36,009 nt of DNA, taken from positions 1 to 36,009 of the forward strand of contig NZ_POTW01000070.1 of NCBI RefSeq assembly GCF_003236295.1, in the 5' to 3' direction. Shown here piece after piece: positions 1 to 7,693 of this stretch. The DNA is from Jiangella anatolica. GTDB lineage: Bacteria; Actinomycetota; Actinomycetes; Jiangellales; Jiangellaceae. The first letter of the stretch is position 1, and each line of letters begins with the position of its first letter. The notes beneath the pieces are model-generated. The model did not search any database and was not told the DNA's origin. It saw only the letters and a program-made list of their open reading frames with translations. A program made the translations under genes and the position numbers.

Positions 1-65
1 GCGGCGGCCTGCCCGGCGGCGGCCAGCGAGGCGCGCAGTGCTTCGACGTACTGGGTGAGCTCCAT
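1..65 (-). CDS. N-terminus of an unrecognised small protein (runs off window edge)
   Basis: Only the first 21 or so codons are present, beginning MELTQYVEALRASLAAAG; the rest lies beyond base 1. The start is ATG at 65-63. A -10-like hexamer CAGGAT (77-72) lies exactly 6 nt upstream and there is no good Shine-Dalgarno sequence, so the mRNA may be leaderless. From memory, this N-terminus resembles small actinobacterial proteins annotated as HicB-like or ribbon-helix-helix DNA-binding proteins, but 21 residues cannot prove it. The gene follows the Fe-S oxidoreductase on the same strand. The intervening 110 bp is filled by a repeated octamer array that probably controls this gene. Start call fairly confident; function open. 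Confidence 0.5.
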   Translation of the reverse strand, partial: MELTQYVEALRASLAAAGQAA

Positions 66-170
66 GACGCCATCCTGGCGTCATGATGGCGTCACGTCAA
101 GCGTCATCGTGACGCCGCCTTGACGGCAGGCAGCGTCACGCGACGCCACGAATGGCGTCACGTGACGTCA
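65..170. promoter_or_regulatory. Helically phased array of ten TGACGCCA/TGGCGTCA-type octamers
   Basis: Ten copies of an octamer or its reverse complement begin at 65, 76, 87, 99, 110, 121, 131, 141, 153 and 163, giving spacings of 10-12 bp, about one helical turn. Copies at 65, 76, 87 and 153 are exact TGACGCCA or TGGCGTCA. That at 163 is the palindrome TGACGTCA. The others match at 6-7 of 8 positions. Orientation is mixed. The array fills the gap between the oxidoreductase stop codon and the start of the partial gene, covering its presumed promoter. Spacing on one DNA face suggests cooperative binding of a multimeric repressor, as with MetJ-type ribbon-helix-helix proteins; the binding protein is unknown. 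Confidence 0.75.
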
Positions 171-175
171 GAAGG

Positions 176-2314
176 TCAGGAACCGCGCTTGACGGCGGCG
201 AGCAGCAGCTGGGCGACGTCGAGGACCTCGACGCCTTCGCCGCGGCCGTCGGCCTGCGCCTCGGTGAGGCCGTCGGAGAGCATGACCCGGCAGAACGGGC
301 AGCCCACCGCGATGGCTTCGGCGCCGGTGTCGAGTGCCTCGGTGGTGCGGGCGGTGTTGATGCGGGTGCCGATGCGTTCTTCCATCCACATGCGGGCGCC
401 GCCGGCGCCGCAGCAGAAGGAGTTCTGCTGGTTGCGTGGCATCTCACGCAGCTCGACCCCCGGCAGCGCACCGACCAGCTCCCGCGGCGGCGTGTAGACC
501 TGGTTGTGCCGGCCGAGGTAGCAGGGGTCGTGGTAGGTGACCGCCCGGCCGGCGATCTGGGCGTCGCCGGCGGGCGCGACGGGGGTCAGCCGGCCCTCCC
601 GCACGAGGCGGTTCAGCAGCTGGGTGTGGTGCACCACCTCCAGCTCCAGCCCGAGCTGGGCGTACTCGTTCTTGATCGTGTTGAAGCAGTGCGCGCAGGT
701 CGACACCACGCGCACGGCTCCGGACTCGCGCAGCACGTCGATGTTCTGCGCCGCCAGCTGCTGATAGAGGAACTCGTTGCCCGAGCGGCGGGCCGGGTCG
801 CCGGTGCAGGTCTCCCCGTCACCCAGGACCGCGAACGACACCCCGGCGGTGTGCAGGAGTTCCGCGACGGCCTGGGTGGTCTTCTTCGCCCGGTCCTCGA
901 ACGCGCCCGCGCAGCCGACCCAGAACAGCCACTCCACCTGATCCAGCGAGTCGACCTCGACACCGACCCGCGGCACCTCGAACGACAGCCCCGCGGCCCA
1001 GTCCATCCGCTTGGAGGCGTTGACGCCCCACGGGTTGCCGGCCTTCTCCAGGTTCTTGAACAACCCGTTCAACTCGCTGGGGAACTCGGACTCGATCAGC
1101 GTCTGGTAGCGGCGCAGGTCCAGGATGTGGTCGACGTGCTCGATGTCGACCGGGCACTGGTCCACGCACGCCCCGCACGTCGTGCACGACCACAACACGT
1201 CCGGGTCGATCACTCCGCCCGCTTCCACGTCGCCCACGAGCGGCCGCTCGGTCTCGGCGTGGGCCGACGCCGGCGCGGTGTCGGGGTCGAGCAGGTACGG
1301 CGCCTTCGCGTACGCGTGGTCGCGCAGCGCGGTCACGAACAGCTTCGGCGACAGCGGCTTCTCGGTGTTCCACGCCGGGCACTGCGACTGACACCGCCCG
1401 CACTCCGTACACGTGGAGAAATCGAGCAGGCCCTTCCAGGAGAAGTCCTCGACCTTCCCCACACCCAGCGACGCGTCGTCGGGCAGGTCGTCCAGCGCCT
1501 CGAAGTCCACCGGCGCGCCGTTCACCATCAGCGGCTTCGCCGCCCCCAGCGCCGGCCCCCCCTCGGGGTCGCGCTTGAACCAGATGTTGAAGAACGCCAG
1601 GCCGCGGTGCCACGCCACGCCCATCGTCAGGTTCCAGGCGATGACGGTGAAGAACAGCCACGACACGGTGATCTTCAGCGCCGCGACCACGTGCACCGTC
1701 AGCTCGGCGTCCGGCGTGGCGACCGAGTCGAACCAGGAGCCGATGAACGCCGTCAACGGGAAGTGCCACACATCCCCGTGCCCGTACAGCCGGTACTCCA
1801 GCCCACGCAGCACCAGGATGCTCACCGCGATCGTCGCGATCGTGAACTCCACGTAGTACGCCTGCCAGAAGTTCGACCCGAAGAACCGCGACCGCCGGCC
1901 CAGCCGCCGTGGATGCGACCGCTGCCGGATCACCGTCAGCACCACGATGCCGATCAACGTCAGCCACGCGATCGCCTCGGTCGCCCACTCGAACGGGATC
2001 CAGTGCCCGATCAGCGGCAACGCGAAGTACGCGTCGAACAACTGCCCATACGCCGTCACCAGCGTGAAGAACAACGCGAAGAACCCGACCATCACGAACC
2101 AGTGCGCCGCGGCCACCACCGGGCGCTTGGCCATCTTCGTGTGCCCGAGGAACTCGCGCACCAGCTGCCGGGTCCGCCCCGACGGGTTCCCCTTCCGGCC
2201 CGGCTCCGGCCCGCCCAGCCGGATCACCCGCACCATCCGGACCACCGCGTCGGTGAACACCACCAACGCCAGCACCGACACGCCCAGCGCGACGACCACG
2301 GCAACGTACTGCAT
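176..2314 (-). CDS. Membrane-bound (Fe-S) oxidoreductase, EtfD-like / heterodisulfide reductase-related
   Basis: This 712-residue protein has about five hydrophobic segments in its first 240 residues, resembling the nitrate reductase gamma-type cytochrome b domain. Two 4Fe-4S motifs follow, CTECGRCQSQCP near residue 305 and CTTCGACVDQCP near residue 382. The C-terminal half carries two cysteine-rich CCG domains (HDPCYLGRH, then CCGAGGARMW, then GCPFC). This is the layout of mycobacterial Rv0338c (EtfD), which passes electrons from EtfBA, reduced by acyl-CoA dehydrogenases, into the quinone pool. That role is inferred from the architecture. A good ribosome site (AAGGAGG) precedes the ATG. A TTACT-N4-AGTAA palindrome upstream suggests control by a fatty-acid or other acyl-responsive repressor. 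An HdrD- or GlpC-like role is the alternative. Confidence 0.85.
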   Translation of the reverse strand: MQYVAVVVALGVSVLALVVFTDAVVRMVRVIRLGGPEPGRKGNPSGRTRQLVREFLGHTKMAKRPVVAAAHWFVMVGFFALFFTLVTAYGQLFDAYFALPLIGHWIPFEWATEAIAWLTLIGIVVLTVIRQRSHPRRLGRRSRFFGSNFWQAYYVEFTIATIAVSILVLRGLEYRLYGHGDVWHFPLTAFIGSWFDSVATPDAELTVHVVAALKITVSWLFFTVIAWNLTMGVAWHRGLAFFNIWFKRDPEGGPALGAAKPLMVNGAPVDFEALDDLPDDASLGVGKVEDFSWKGLLDFSTCTECGRCQSQCPAWNTEKPLSPKLFVTALRDHAYAKAPYLLDPDTAPASAHAETERPLVGDVEAGGVIDPDVLWSCTTCGACVDQCPVDIEHVDHILDLRRYQTLIESEFPSELNGLFKNLEKAGNPWGVNASKRMDWAAGLSFEVPRVGVEVDSLDQVEWLFWVGCAGAFEDRAKKTTQAVAELLHTAGVSFAVLGDGETCTGDPARRSGNEFLYQQLAAQNIDVLRESGAVRVVSTCAHCFNTIKNEYAQLGLELEVVHHTQLLNRLVREGRLTPVAPAGDAQIAGRAVTYHDPCYLGRHNQVYTPPRELVGALPGVELREMPRNQQNSFCCGAGGARMWMEERIGTRINTARTTEALDTGAEAIAVGCPFCRVMLSDGLTEAQADGRGEGVEVLDVAQLLLAAVKRGS

Positions 2315-2355
2315 GCGGGCTCGGCCTCCTTGCCGGTGGGACGGTTCTCGCGTAC

Positions 2356-2373
2356 TAGATTACTCGCCAGTAA
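2356..2373 (-). promoter_or_regulatory. Probable operator/promoter of the Fe-S oxidoreductase gene
   Basis: The palindrome TTACT-CGCC-AGTAA occupies 2360-2373 in the 62-bp gap between dcd and the oxidoreductase. On the minus strand a -10-like TAATCT (2361-2356) overlaps its proximal arm, so a bound repressor would block the promoter. Similar TTACT/AGTAA palindromes occur, as far as I recall, before fatty-acid catabolism genes in actinobacteria under TetR-type repressors. That assignment is inference. Confidence 0.5.
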
Positions 2374-2376
2374 CCG

Positions 2377-2955
2377 CTACTCGATCGGGGTCCGGTGGAA
2401 GCTCAGGTACGACCGGCTGGGCGTCGGGCCACGCTGGCCCTGGTAGCGCGAGCCGTGCCGCTCCGACCCGTACGGCTCGTCGGCCGGCGACGAGAGCTGG
2501 AAGAAGCACAGCTGGCCGATCTTCATGCCCGGCCACAGCTTGATCGGCAACGTCGCGACGTTGGACAGCTCGAGCGTGACGTGCCCGGTGAAGCCCGGGT
2601 CGATGAACCCGGCCGTGGAGTGCGTCAGCAGGCCGAGCCGGCCCAGGCTGGACTTCCCCTCCAGCCGCGCCGCGACGTCGTCGCCCAGCGTCACCGTCTC
2701 GTAGGTGGAGGCCAGCACGAACTCGCCGGGGTGCAGCACGAACGGCTCACCGCCGTGCGGCTCGACCATGCGGGTGAGGTCGGGCTGCTCCTCGGCCGGG
2801 TCGATGTGCGGGTAGCGGTGGTTCTCGAACACGCGGAAGTACCGGTCGAGCCGGACGTCGATGCTCGACGGTTGGATCATCTCCGGGTCGAACGGGTCGA
2901 GCGTGACCCGCTTCGACTCGACGGCAGCTCGGATGTCGCGGTCGGAGAGCAGCAT
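2377..2955 (-). CDS. dcd: dCTP deaminase (bifunctional dCTP deaminase/dUTPase type)
   Basis: The 192-residue protein matches the actinobacterial Dcd family over its full length. It starts [17 protein letters not shown], has the trimer-type core [20 protein letters not shown] near residues 110-130, and the HVTLELSN segment with the catalytic glutamate. The tail [13 protein letters not shown] closes over the nucleotide. It converts dCTP to dUTP; mycobacterial homologues also hydrolyse to dUMP, supplying dTMP synthesis in the cytosol. The ATG at 2955 has no Shine-Dalgarno, but a TAGTGT hexamer lies 6 nt upstream, so a leaderless mRNA is likely. It is divergent from the toxin-antitoxin pair and upstream of the Fe-S oxidoreductase, which has its own promoter. 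Confidence 0.96.
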   Translation of the reverse strand: MLLSDRDIRAAVESKRVTLDPFDPEMIQPSSIDVRLDRYFRVFENHRYPHIDPAEEQPDLTRMVEPHGGEPFVLHPGEFVLASTYETVTLGDDVAARLEGKSSLGRLGLLTHSTAGFIDPGFTGHVTLELSNVATLPIKLWPGMKIGQLCFFQLSSPADEPYGSERHGSRYQGQRGPTPSRSYLSFHRTPIE

Positions 2956-3041
2956 GTGGGGACACTACCGACCGAGCCGATGGCACGGCACCCGGACTCC
3001 GGGGACTTGCAGATCGCTGGAGTTAGCAGCAGAATGCATGC

Positions 3042-3275
3042 ATGACTTCGATCACGATTCGCGACGTCCCCGAAGAGACCAGGGACGAGCTGGCGGCGAG
3101 GGCCGCTCGCAGCGGACGGTCGTTGCAGGAGTACGTCCGGCTGCAGCTGATGGAGCTCGTACGCCGGCCCGAGCCTCATGACCTGCTCGCCTCCGTTCGT
3201 GAGCGCAAGCGAGCCACTGGCTCCAGGCTCAGCGCGACCGAGATCCTCTCTGACCGAGACGCCGATCGGCGGTGA
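3042..3275 (+). CDS. vapB: VapB/FitA-like ribbon-helix-helix antitoxin
   Basis: This 77-residue protein begins MTSITIRDVPEETRDELAARAARSG, the beta strand plus two helices of a FitA/VapB-type ribbon-helix-helix DNA-binding domain. The C-terminal 35 residues are the flexible part expected to bind and mask the toxin. The stop codon overlaps the toxin start by 4 nt (GTGA), so translation is coupled. The start has CAGAAT 6 nt upstream and a TTGCAG element 17 bp further up, fitting a leaderless promoter that the VapBC complex could autorepress. The repeated GCATGC at 3036-3046 around the start is a possible operator. Confidence 0.85.
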   Translation: MTSITIRDVPEETRDELAARAARSGRSLQEYVRLQLMELVRRPEPHDLLASVRERKRATGSRLSATEILSDRDADRR

Positions 3276-3691
3276 CGATCGTCGTCGACGCCGGCCTCGT
3301 CGTGTCCGCGCTGGTGGACAGCGGCCCGGAAGGCACCTGGGCGGAGGACCTGCTCACGGACCGGCCGCTGGCGGCGCCTCACCTGATGCCGGTCGAGGCC
3401 GCCAGCATCCTGCGCCGTGCCGCGCTCGCCGGCGCCATCAGCGACGACACCGCCTCTATGGCCTACACCGACCTGCAGGCGCTGCGGGTCGAGTTGTTCC
3501 CTCTCGCCCCGTTCGCGGGCCGCATCTGGGACCTGCGCGGCAACGTCACGTCGTACGACGCCTGGTACGTGGCGCTGGCCGAACACCTGGACTGCCCGCT
3601 CGCGACGCTGGACACCAAGCTCGCCGCGGCGCCCGGCCCACGGTGCTCCTTCACCACGCCCGGCGCAAGCGCTCAGCCGTCCGGGGGCTGA
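3272..3691 (+). CDS. vapC: VapC-type PIN-domain ribonuclease toxin
   Basis: The 139-residue product has the PIN nuclease acidic set: Asp in VVDAGL near residue 6, Glu in MPVEAASILRR near 43, Asp in SYDAWYVALAE near 95 and Asp in LATLDTKLA near 113. Family members cleave tRNA or rRNA in a Mg-dependent way to stop growth when the antitoxin is degraded. Translation starts at GTG (3272), overlapping the antitoxin stop. The gene looks intact. Its last 19 bp overlap the 3' end of the convergent channel gene, so transcription of the two could interfere. Toxin activity and target are inferred from the family. Confidence 0.87.
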   Translation: MTIVVDAGLVVSALVDSGPEGTWAEDLLTDRPLAAPHLMPVEAASILRRAALAGAISDDTASMAYTDLQALRVELFPLAPFAGRIWDLRGNVTSYDAWYVALAEHLDCPLATLDTKLAAAPGPRCSFTTPGASAQPSGG

Positions 3692-4311
3692 CGGCGGTAG
3701 GCCAGCGGTGCGCGCCATCGGTTCCGGACGGCGAGGGCCCGCAGCGCGAACGTCACGACGCTGGCCGCGACCCCCGTCCACACCGACAGCGCGTCCACCC
3801 ACCACAGCACGGCGACGGCGGCCGCGCCGGCCATCGCGGGCAGCGCGTAGATGTCGTCGTCGCGGAACACCGACGGCACCTCGCGTGCCACGACGTCGCG
3901 CAGCAGGCCGCCACCGACCGCCGACGTCACCCCGAGCAGCACCGCCGACACCGCCGGCACGCCCGCGGCCAGCGCCTTCTCCGTGCCGGTGACGCAGAAC
4001 AGGCCGAGCCCGGCCGCGTCGAACAGCAGCAGCGTGCGCCGGAACCGCGAGACGTGCGGGAAGAACAGGTAGACGACGGCGGCGGCGAGCACCACGGGCA
4101 GCAGGTACACCGGGTGCTCGAGCGCCGCCGGCCGGACCCCGATGATCAGGTCCCGGATCACCCCGCCGCCGAGCCCGGTCGCCCCGGCCAGCAGCGCGCT
4201 CGCGACGATGTCGAATCCCTTGCGGGCCGCCAGCAGGGCGCCGGTGACCGCGAAGAAGAACACTCCCACGAGGTCGAGCGCGAGCTGGGTCCGCTCCGCG
4301 AAGATCTCCAC
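3673..4311 (-). CDS. TRIC-type cation channel / UPF0126 membrane protein
   Basis: This 212-residue protein consists almost entirely of membrane helices arranged as two repeats. Each repeat contains a glycine-rich motif followed by Arg-Asp: GATGLGGGVIRDLI near residue 45 and TSAVGGGLLRDVV near 130. This is the signature of prokaryotic TRIC channels (YicG/UPF0126), homotrimeric pores for monovalent cations in the cytoplasmic membrane. The start is GTG at 4311, with GATGCT 6 nt upstream. It lies 36 bp after the ABC permease on the same strand and may be read from that operon, though nothing shows a functional link. The 3' end overlaps the toxin gene by 19 bp. Confidence 0.9.
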   Translation of the reverse strand: MEIFAERTQLALDLVGVFFFAVTGALLAARKGFDIVASALLAGATGLGGGVIRDLIIGVRPAALEHPVYLLPVVLAAAVVYLFFPHVSRFRRTLLLFDAAGLGLFCVTGTEKALAAGVPAVSAVLLGVTSAVGGGLLRDVVAREVPSVFRDDDIYALPAMAGAAAVAVLWWVDALSVWTGVAASVVTFALRALAVRNRWRAPLAYRRQPPDG

Positions 4312-4347
4312 CGCACCAGCATCGGGCCTCCGGCGCCCCGAGCGCAG

Positions 4348-5655
4348 CTACCCGGTGCGCAACGCGGTGATCGGCTCGACGGCGGCCGCTCGCCAGGCCG
4401 GGTACGCGCCGGCGACCAGCCCGATCAGCCCGCCGAGGAACGGGGCCACCAGCGCCAGCCGGACGTCCAGCAACGGCGTCCAGTCCCGCACCACCGACAC
4501 CCCGATCGTCGCCAGCACCCCGATCGTCGACCCGATCAGCCCGCCGAGGAACCCGACGATCCCGCTCTCGACCAGGAACTGGCCGGCCACGTGCGTCCGG
4601 CCGGCCCCGACCGCGCGGCGCAGCCCGATCTCCGAGACCCGCTCCAGCACGGACAGCAGCGTGACGTTCGCGATGCCCAGGCCGCCGACCAGCAGCGACA
4701 GCCCGCCGAGCGCCAGGAACAGTCCGTTCACGTCGGCCGACACGCTGTCGCGCAGGGCGCCCGGAGGGGGCGGCGCGGTCACGTCGAGCAGGTCGGGGTT
4801 GTTCGGGTCGACGGCGATCGGCGCCTGCTCGCCGATCAGCTGCGCCGCGCCGAGGTCGGTCCGGATCTCCACCGTCTGCGGCGCCTGCAGGCCGTAGAGC
4901 TCGCGCGCCGTCGTCATCGGCATGATCACCGAGTCCTGCAGTTCCGACCGGTAGTCGACGGCGTCCAGGATCCCGATCACGGTGAACGCGCGGTCGCCGA
5001 TGAAGATCGACGGCTGCGAGTCCACCCGGTTGATGCCCAGCCGGTCCGCGGCGTACCGGCCCAGGACGACGACGGCGTCGCCACGCGCGTCGTGCCCCTC
5101 GTCGAAGAACCGGCCGCCGGACAGCCTCCCGCCGAGCGCCTCGAACAGGCCCGCCGACGCGGCCGCGACCGGCACCGTCTGCTCCTGCGTCCCGTACGGC
5201 ACGCCGCGCACCGGATCCTGGCCCACGTCGACGGTGGCGAACGTGCCGGCCGACGCGACGCCGGCCAGCCGTTCCAGCCGTTCGGGCGCGTCCCACGGCA
5301 ACTGCGTCAGCGCCATCTCGCCGTCCGGGCCGTCGGCCTCGCCCGGCTCGACGGTGACCCGGGTCGCCGCGACCTCGTCGAACCGGTCGGAGATCTGCCC
5401 GGCCGCCGTCTGGCCGAGCCCGATCGTCGCCACCAGCGCGGCGATGCCGAGCACGGTGCCCAGCGTGGTCAACGCGAGTCGCGACGGCCGGGCGGCCACT
5501 CCGGCGAGGGCCTCGGCCAGCAGATCGCGCAGCGTCATCCGGCGACCGCGCCGGGTCGGCCGCAGCCGCCCGCCCGCTCGTCGCCGCCGGAATCCGGGCA
5601 CGCGCAGCCTCGGCCGGCGCAGCCGTCCCAGCCCTGGCGGCCGCCAGCGCCTCAT
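4348..5655 (-). CDS. MacB/FtsX-like ABC transporter permease
   Basis: The 435-residue protein has the MacB layout. An Arg/Pro-rich cytosolic leader is followed by a first membrane helix (LALTTLGTVLGIAALVATIGL), a large extracytoplasmic MacB_PCD-like domain of about 225 residues, and three C-terminal helices (FtsX domain) starting near LFLALGGLSLLVGGLGIANV. Such permeases do not carry substrate through the membrane but transmit ATPase motion to periplasmic partners. The ATG at 5655 overlaps the ATPase stop as ATGA, which supports this start. A second possible start, MTLRDLLAEAL at 5538, would remove the basic leader. It is the last of four coupled genes and works with the ATPase and adaptor encoded upstream. 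Confidence 0.92.
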   Translation of the reverse strand: MRRWRPPGLGRLRRPRLRVPGFRRRRAGGRLRPTRRGRRMTLRDLLAEALAGVAARPSRLALTTLGTVLGIAALVATIGLGQTAAGQISDRFDEVAATRVTVEPGEADGPDGEMALTQLPWDAPERLERLAGVASAGTFATVDVGQDPVRGVPYGTQEQTVPVAAASAGLFEALGGRLSGGRFFDEGHDARGDAVVVLGRYAADRLGINRVDSQPSIFIGDRAFTVIGILDAVDYRSELQDSVIMPMTTARELYGLQAPQTVEIRTDLGAAQLIGEQAPIAVDPNNPDLLDVTAPPPPGALRDSVSADVNGLFLALGGLSLLVGGLGIANVTLLSVLERVSEIGLRRAVGAGRTHVAGQFLVESGIVGFLGGLIGSTIGVLATIGVSVVRDWTPLLDVRLALVAPFLGGLIGLVAGAYPAWRAAAVEPITALRTG

Positions 5656-6347
5656 GCGACCACCCCGGCCGTCGCGACGTCTGACATGACCCCGTCGACG
5701 ATGCGGACCCGCCGCTGTGCCCGCGCGCTGACGCCGTCGTCGTGCGTGATGACGGCGAGCGTGAGGCCCTCGGCGTGCAGTTCGTCGAAGAGGTCGAGCA
5801 CCGATGCGGCGTTGCCCGAGTCCAGGTTGCCGGTCGGCTCGTCGGCCAGTAGCAGGCTGGGCCGCGCGACCAGGGCACGGGCGATCGCGACCCGCTGCCG
5901 CTCGCCGCCGGACAGTGTGAGCGGGTCGAAGTCGAGGCGATGCCCCAGCCCGACCCGCTCCAGCGTCTCCCGGGCCCGCTCGGTCCGCTGCCGCCGCGGG
6001 GTGCGCTGATAGAGCATCGCCAGCTCCACGTTCTCCAGCACGGTGCGGTGCGGCAGCAGGTGGAAGGCCTGGAACACGAAACCGATCCGCTCGCCGCGCA
6101 CCCGGGTCCGGCGCCGCTCGGACAGCGTGCTCACGTCGACGCCGTCGAGCAGGTAGGTCCCGTGCGACGGCCGGTCCAGCAGCCCGAGCAGGTGCAGCAA
6201 CGTGGACTTGCCCGAGCCGGACGGCCCGATGATCGACAGGTACTCCCCCTCGCCGATGCTGAGGTCGACGTCGCGCACGGCCTCGACCCGCGGCGGCCCG
6301 GCGAAGACGCGGCCGATCCCAATCATCTCGACCACCGGCGGCGTCAC
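5652..6347 (-). CDS. ABC transporter ATPase, MacB/LolD class
   Basis: This 231-residue cytosolic ATPase has Walker A GPSGSGKST near residue 42, a Q-loop GFVFQAFHLLPHRTV, the signature LSGGERQRVAIARAL near 140, Walker B LLLADEPTGNLD and the H-loop in VITHD. The Gln-rich signature and length are typical of ATPases that power MacB/FtsX-like permeases. It starts at GTG, overlapping the adaptor stop by 4 nt (GTGA), and its own stop overlaps the permease start (ATGA), so expression is stoichiometrically linked. It presumably drives the mechanotransmission cycle of the lipoprotein-adaptor-permease system. All catalytic motifs are intact. Confidence 0.95.
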   Translation of the reverse strand: MTPPVVEMIGIGRVFAGPPRVEAVRDVDLSIGEGEYLSIIGPSGSGKSTLLHLLGLLDRPSHGTYLLDGVDVSTLSERRRTRVRGERIGFVFQAFHLLPHRTVLENVELAMLYQRTPRRQRTERARETLERVGLGHRLDFDPLTLSGGERQRVAIARALVARPSLLLADEPTGNLDSGNAASVLDLFDELHAEGLTLAVITHDDGVSARAQRRVRIVDGVMSDVATAGVVA

Positions 6348-7693
6348 TCCTCGCCCCCGTCGCTCTCCTCGTCGTCGGCGTCGCCGACGACCACCAGGTC
6401 GCCCGCCGCGAGGCTGCCGTCGACGGCCGTGACCTGGGCGTAGCCCTGCGCGGTCAGGCCGACCTCGACCTCGACCAGCTCGGCGACGCCGTCGCGCATG
6501 ACCTCGACCCGGGACTCGCCGCCCGGTCCGGCGGTGAGCGCCGCCAGCGGCACCGCGAGCACCTCGCCGTCGGTGCTCTCGATCGGCACGGTGATGCGGA
6601 CGTTCTGCCCGCGCAGCGCCTCGGACTGCTCCGGCGTCAGCTCGCCGGGCGCGATGGTCACGTCGTAACCGGTGGCGCCCTCGCCGGTGGCCTCCTCGAT
6701 CGCGGTGATCGTGCCCGGCACCTGCTCGCCGTCGGGCGTCTCGATGGACACCGCCTGGTCGACGGCCAGCAGGTCGAAGTCGGCGTCGTCCACGTTCGCC
6801 GTCACCACCAGCGACGCGCCGCTGACGGTCATGACGGCGCCGTCGACCTGGCCACCGCGGCGGACGTTCACCTCGTCGACGCGGCGCGGCAGGCTCGCGA
6901 TAAACACGACCTCCGATGCCGGCAGCGGAGTGCCGGCGGCGAACGCGGCCTCGTCGCGAGCGGTCTGCGCCTCGGCGAGCTGCTCCTCGGCGTCGTCCAG
7001 GGCGTCCTGCAGCGCGTCGGTGTCGACCGGGGCACCCTCTGGCGTGTCGCCGGCCCCGTCCTCGGCCTCTTCGAGCGCCTCCTCGGCATCCTCGACCGCG
7101 TCCTCGGCCTGGTCGACCTGGTCGTTGGCCGCGTCCAGCTCCGACTGCGCCTGCGGGTCCGGCTCCGGCGGCTCGTAGCCGATCCGCTCGAACAGCTCCG
7201 CGACGGCGTTGCCCGTCGAGGACGTGTACTCGTCGTCGACCTCGCCCGGATCCAGCCCGAGCCGGTCCAGCACCGCCTCCAGCTGGGCGACGTCCGGCCC
7301 GCTCATGCCCGGCCGCAGCGACCGGTACATCGGCAGCTCGCCGGCCAGCGCGATCAGCGGCCGCCCCACGATCTCCAGCAGCGCCGCACCCTCGGCGATC
7401 TCCGCGCCGACCGCCGGGACCTGCCCGGTCACGATCGGCGGCGTCTCCAGCCCGCCGGTCTCCGGCGTGACGGCGACGGCGCCGGCCGCCGTCACGTCCC
7501 CGCGGGTCACGACCTCGCTCTCCAGCGTGCGCAACTCAACGGGGACCGTGACCTCGGAGGCCTCGGGGGCGGCCGTCCGCGCGATGGCGTCGGCGGGCGA
7601 GGTGATGCGGGTGCCGGCGTAGATGCCGGCACCCAGGGCGATGACGGCAGTGCCGCCGACGATGAGCAGGGTCCGGCTGCGGGACCGGCTCAC
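6344..7693 (-). CDS. HlyD/MacA-type membrane-fusion adaptor with peptidoglycan-binding-like domain
   Basis: The 449-residue protein has one N-terminal membrane anchor (LLIVGGTAVIALGAGIYAG), then a biotinyl-lipoyl-like strand region. Residues of about 120-172 (RPGMSGPDVAQLEAVLDRLG) resemble a peptidoglycan_binding_1 domain. A very acidic coiled coil follows at about 176-250, then the second half of the barrel and a C-terminal domain with repeated strands. Insertion of a wall-binding-like domain before the hairpin is common in Gram-positive adaptors of MacAB/YknXYZ-like systems and suggests anchoring to the wall. Start GTG at 7693 overlaps the lipoprotein stop (GTGA). The adaptor likely bridges permease and lipoprotein outside the membrane. 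Confidence 0.88.
   Translation of the reverse strand: MSRSRSRTLLIVGGTAVIALGAGIYAGTRITSPADAIARTAAPEASEVTVPVELRTLESEVVTRGDVTAAGAVAVTPETGGLETPPIVTGQVPAVGAEIAEGAALLEIVGRPLIALAGELPMYRSLRPGMSGPDVAQLEAVLDRLGLDPGEVDDEYTSSTGNAVAELFERIGYEPPEPDPQAQSELDAANDQVDQAEDAVEDAEEALEEAEDGAGDTPEGAPVDTDALQDALDDAEEQLAEAQTARDEAAFAAGTPLPASEVVFIASLPRRVDEVNVRRGGQVDGAVMTVSGASLVVTANVDDADFDLLAVDQAVSIETPDGEQVPGTITAIEEATGEGATGYDVTIAPGELTPEQSEALRGQNVRITVPIESTDGEVLAVPLAALTAGPGGESRVEVMRDGVAELVEVEVGLTAQGYAQVTAVDGSLAAGDLVVVGDADDEESDGGEE

Noticed and set aside
152-2446. Long plus-strand open frame opposite the Fe-S oxidoreductase
   Set aside because: Composition is His/Arg/Gln-rich without domains, while the minus strand encodes clear Fe-S motifs; it is a GC-rich antisense shadow.
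3176-6009. Very long open frames on both strands over the channel and ABC genes
   Set aside because: They are low-complexity Arg/Ala/Gly frames that conflict with the well-recognised TRIC, permease and ATPase genes.
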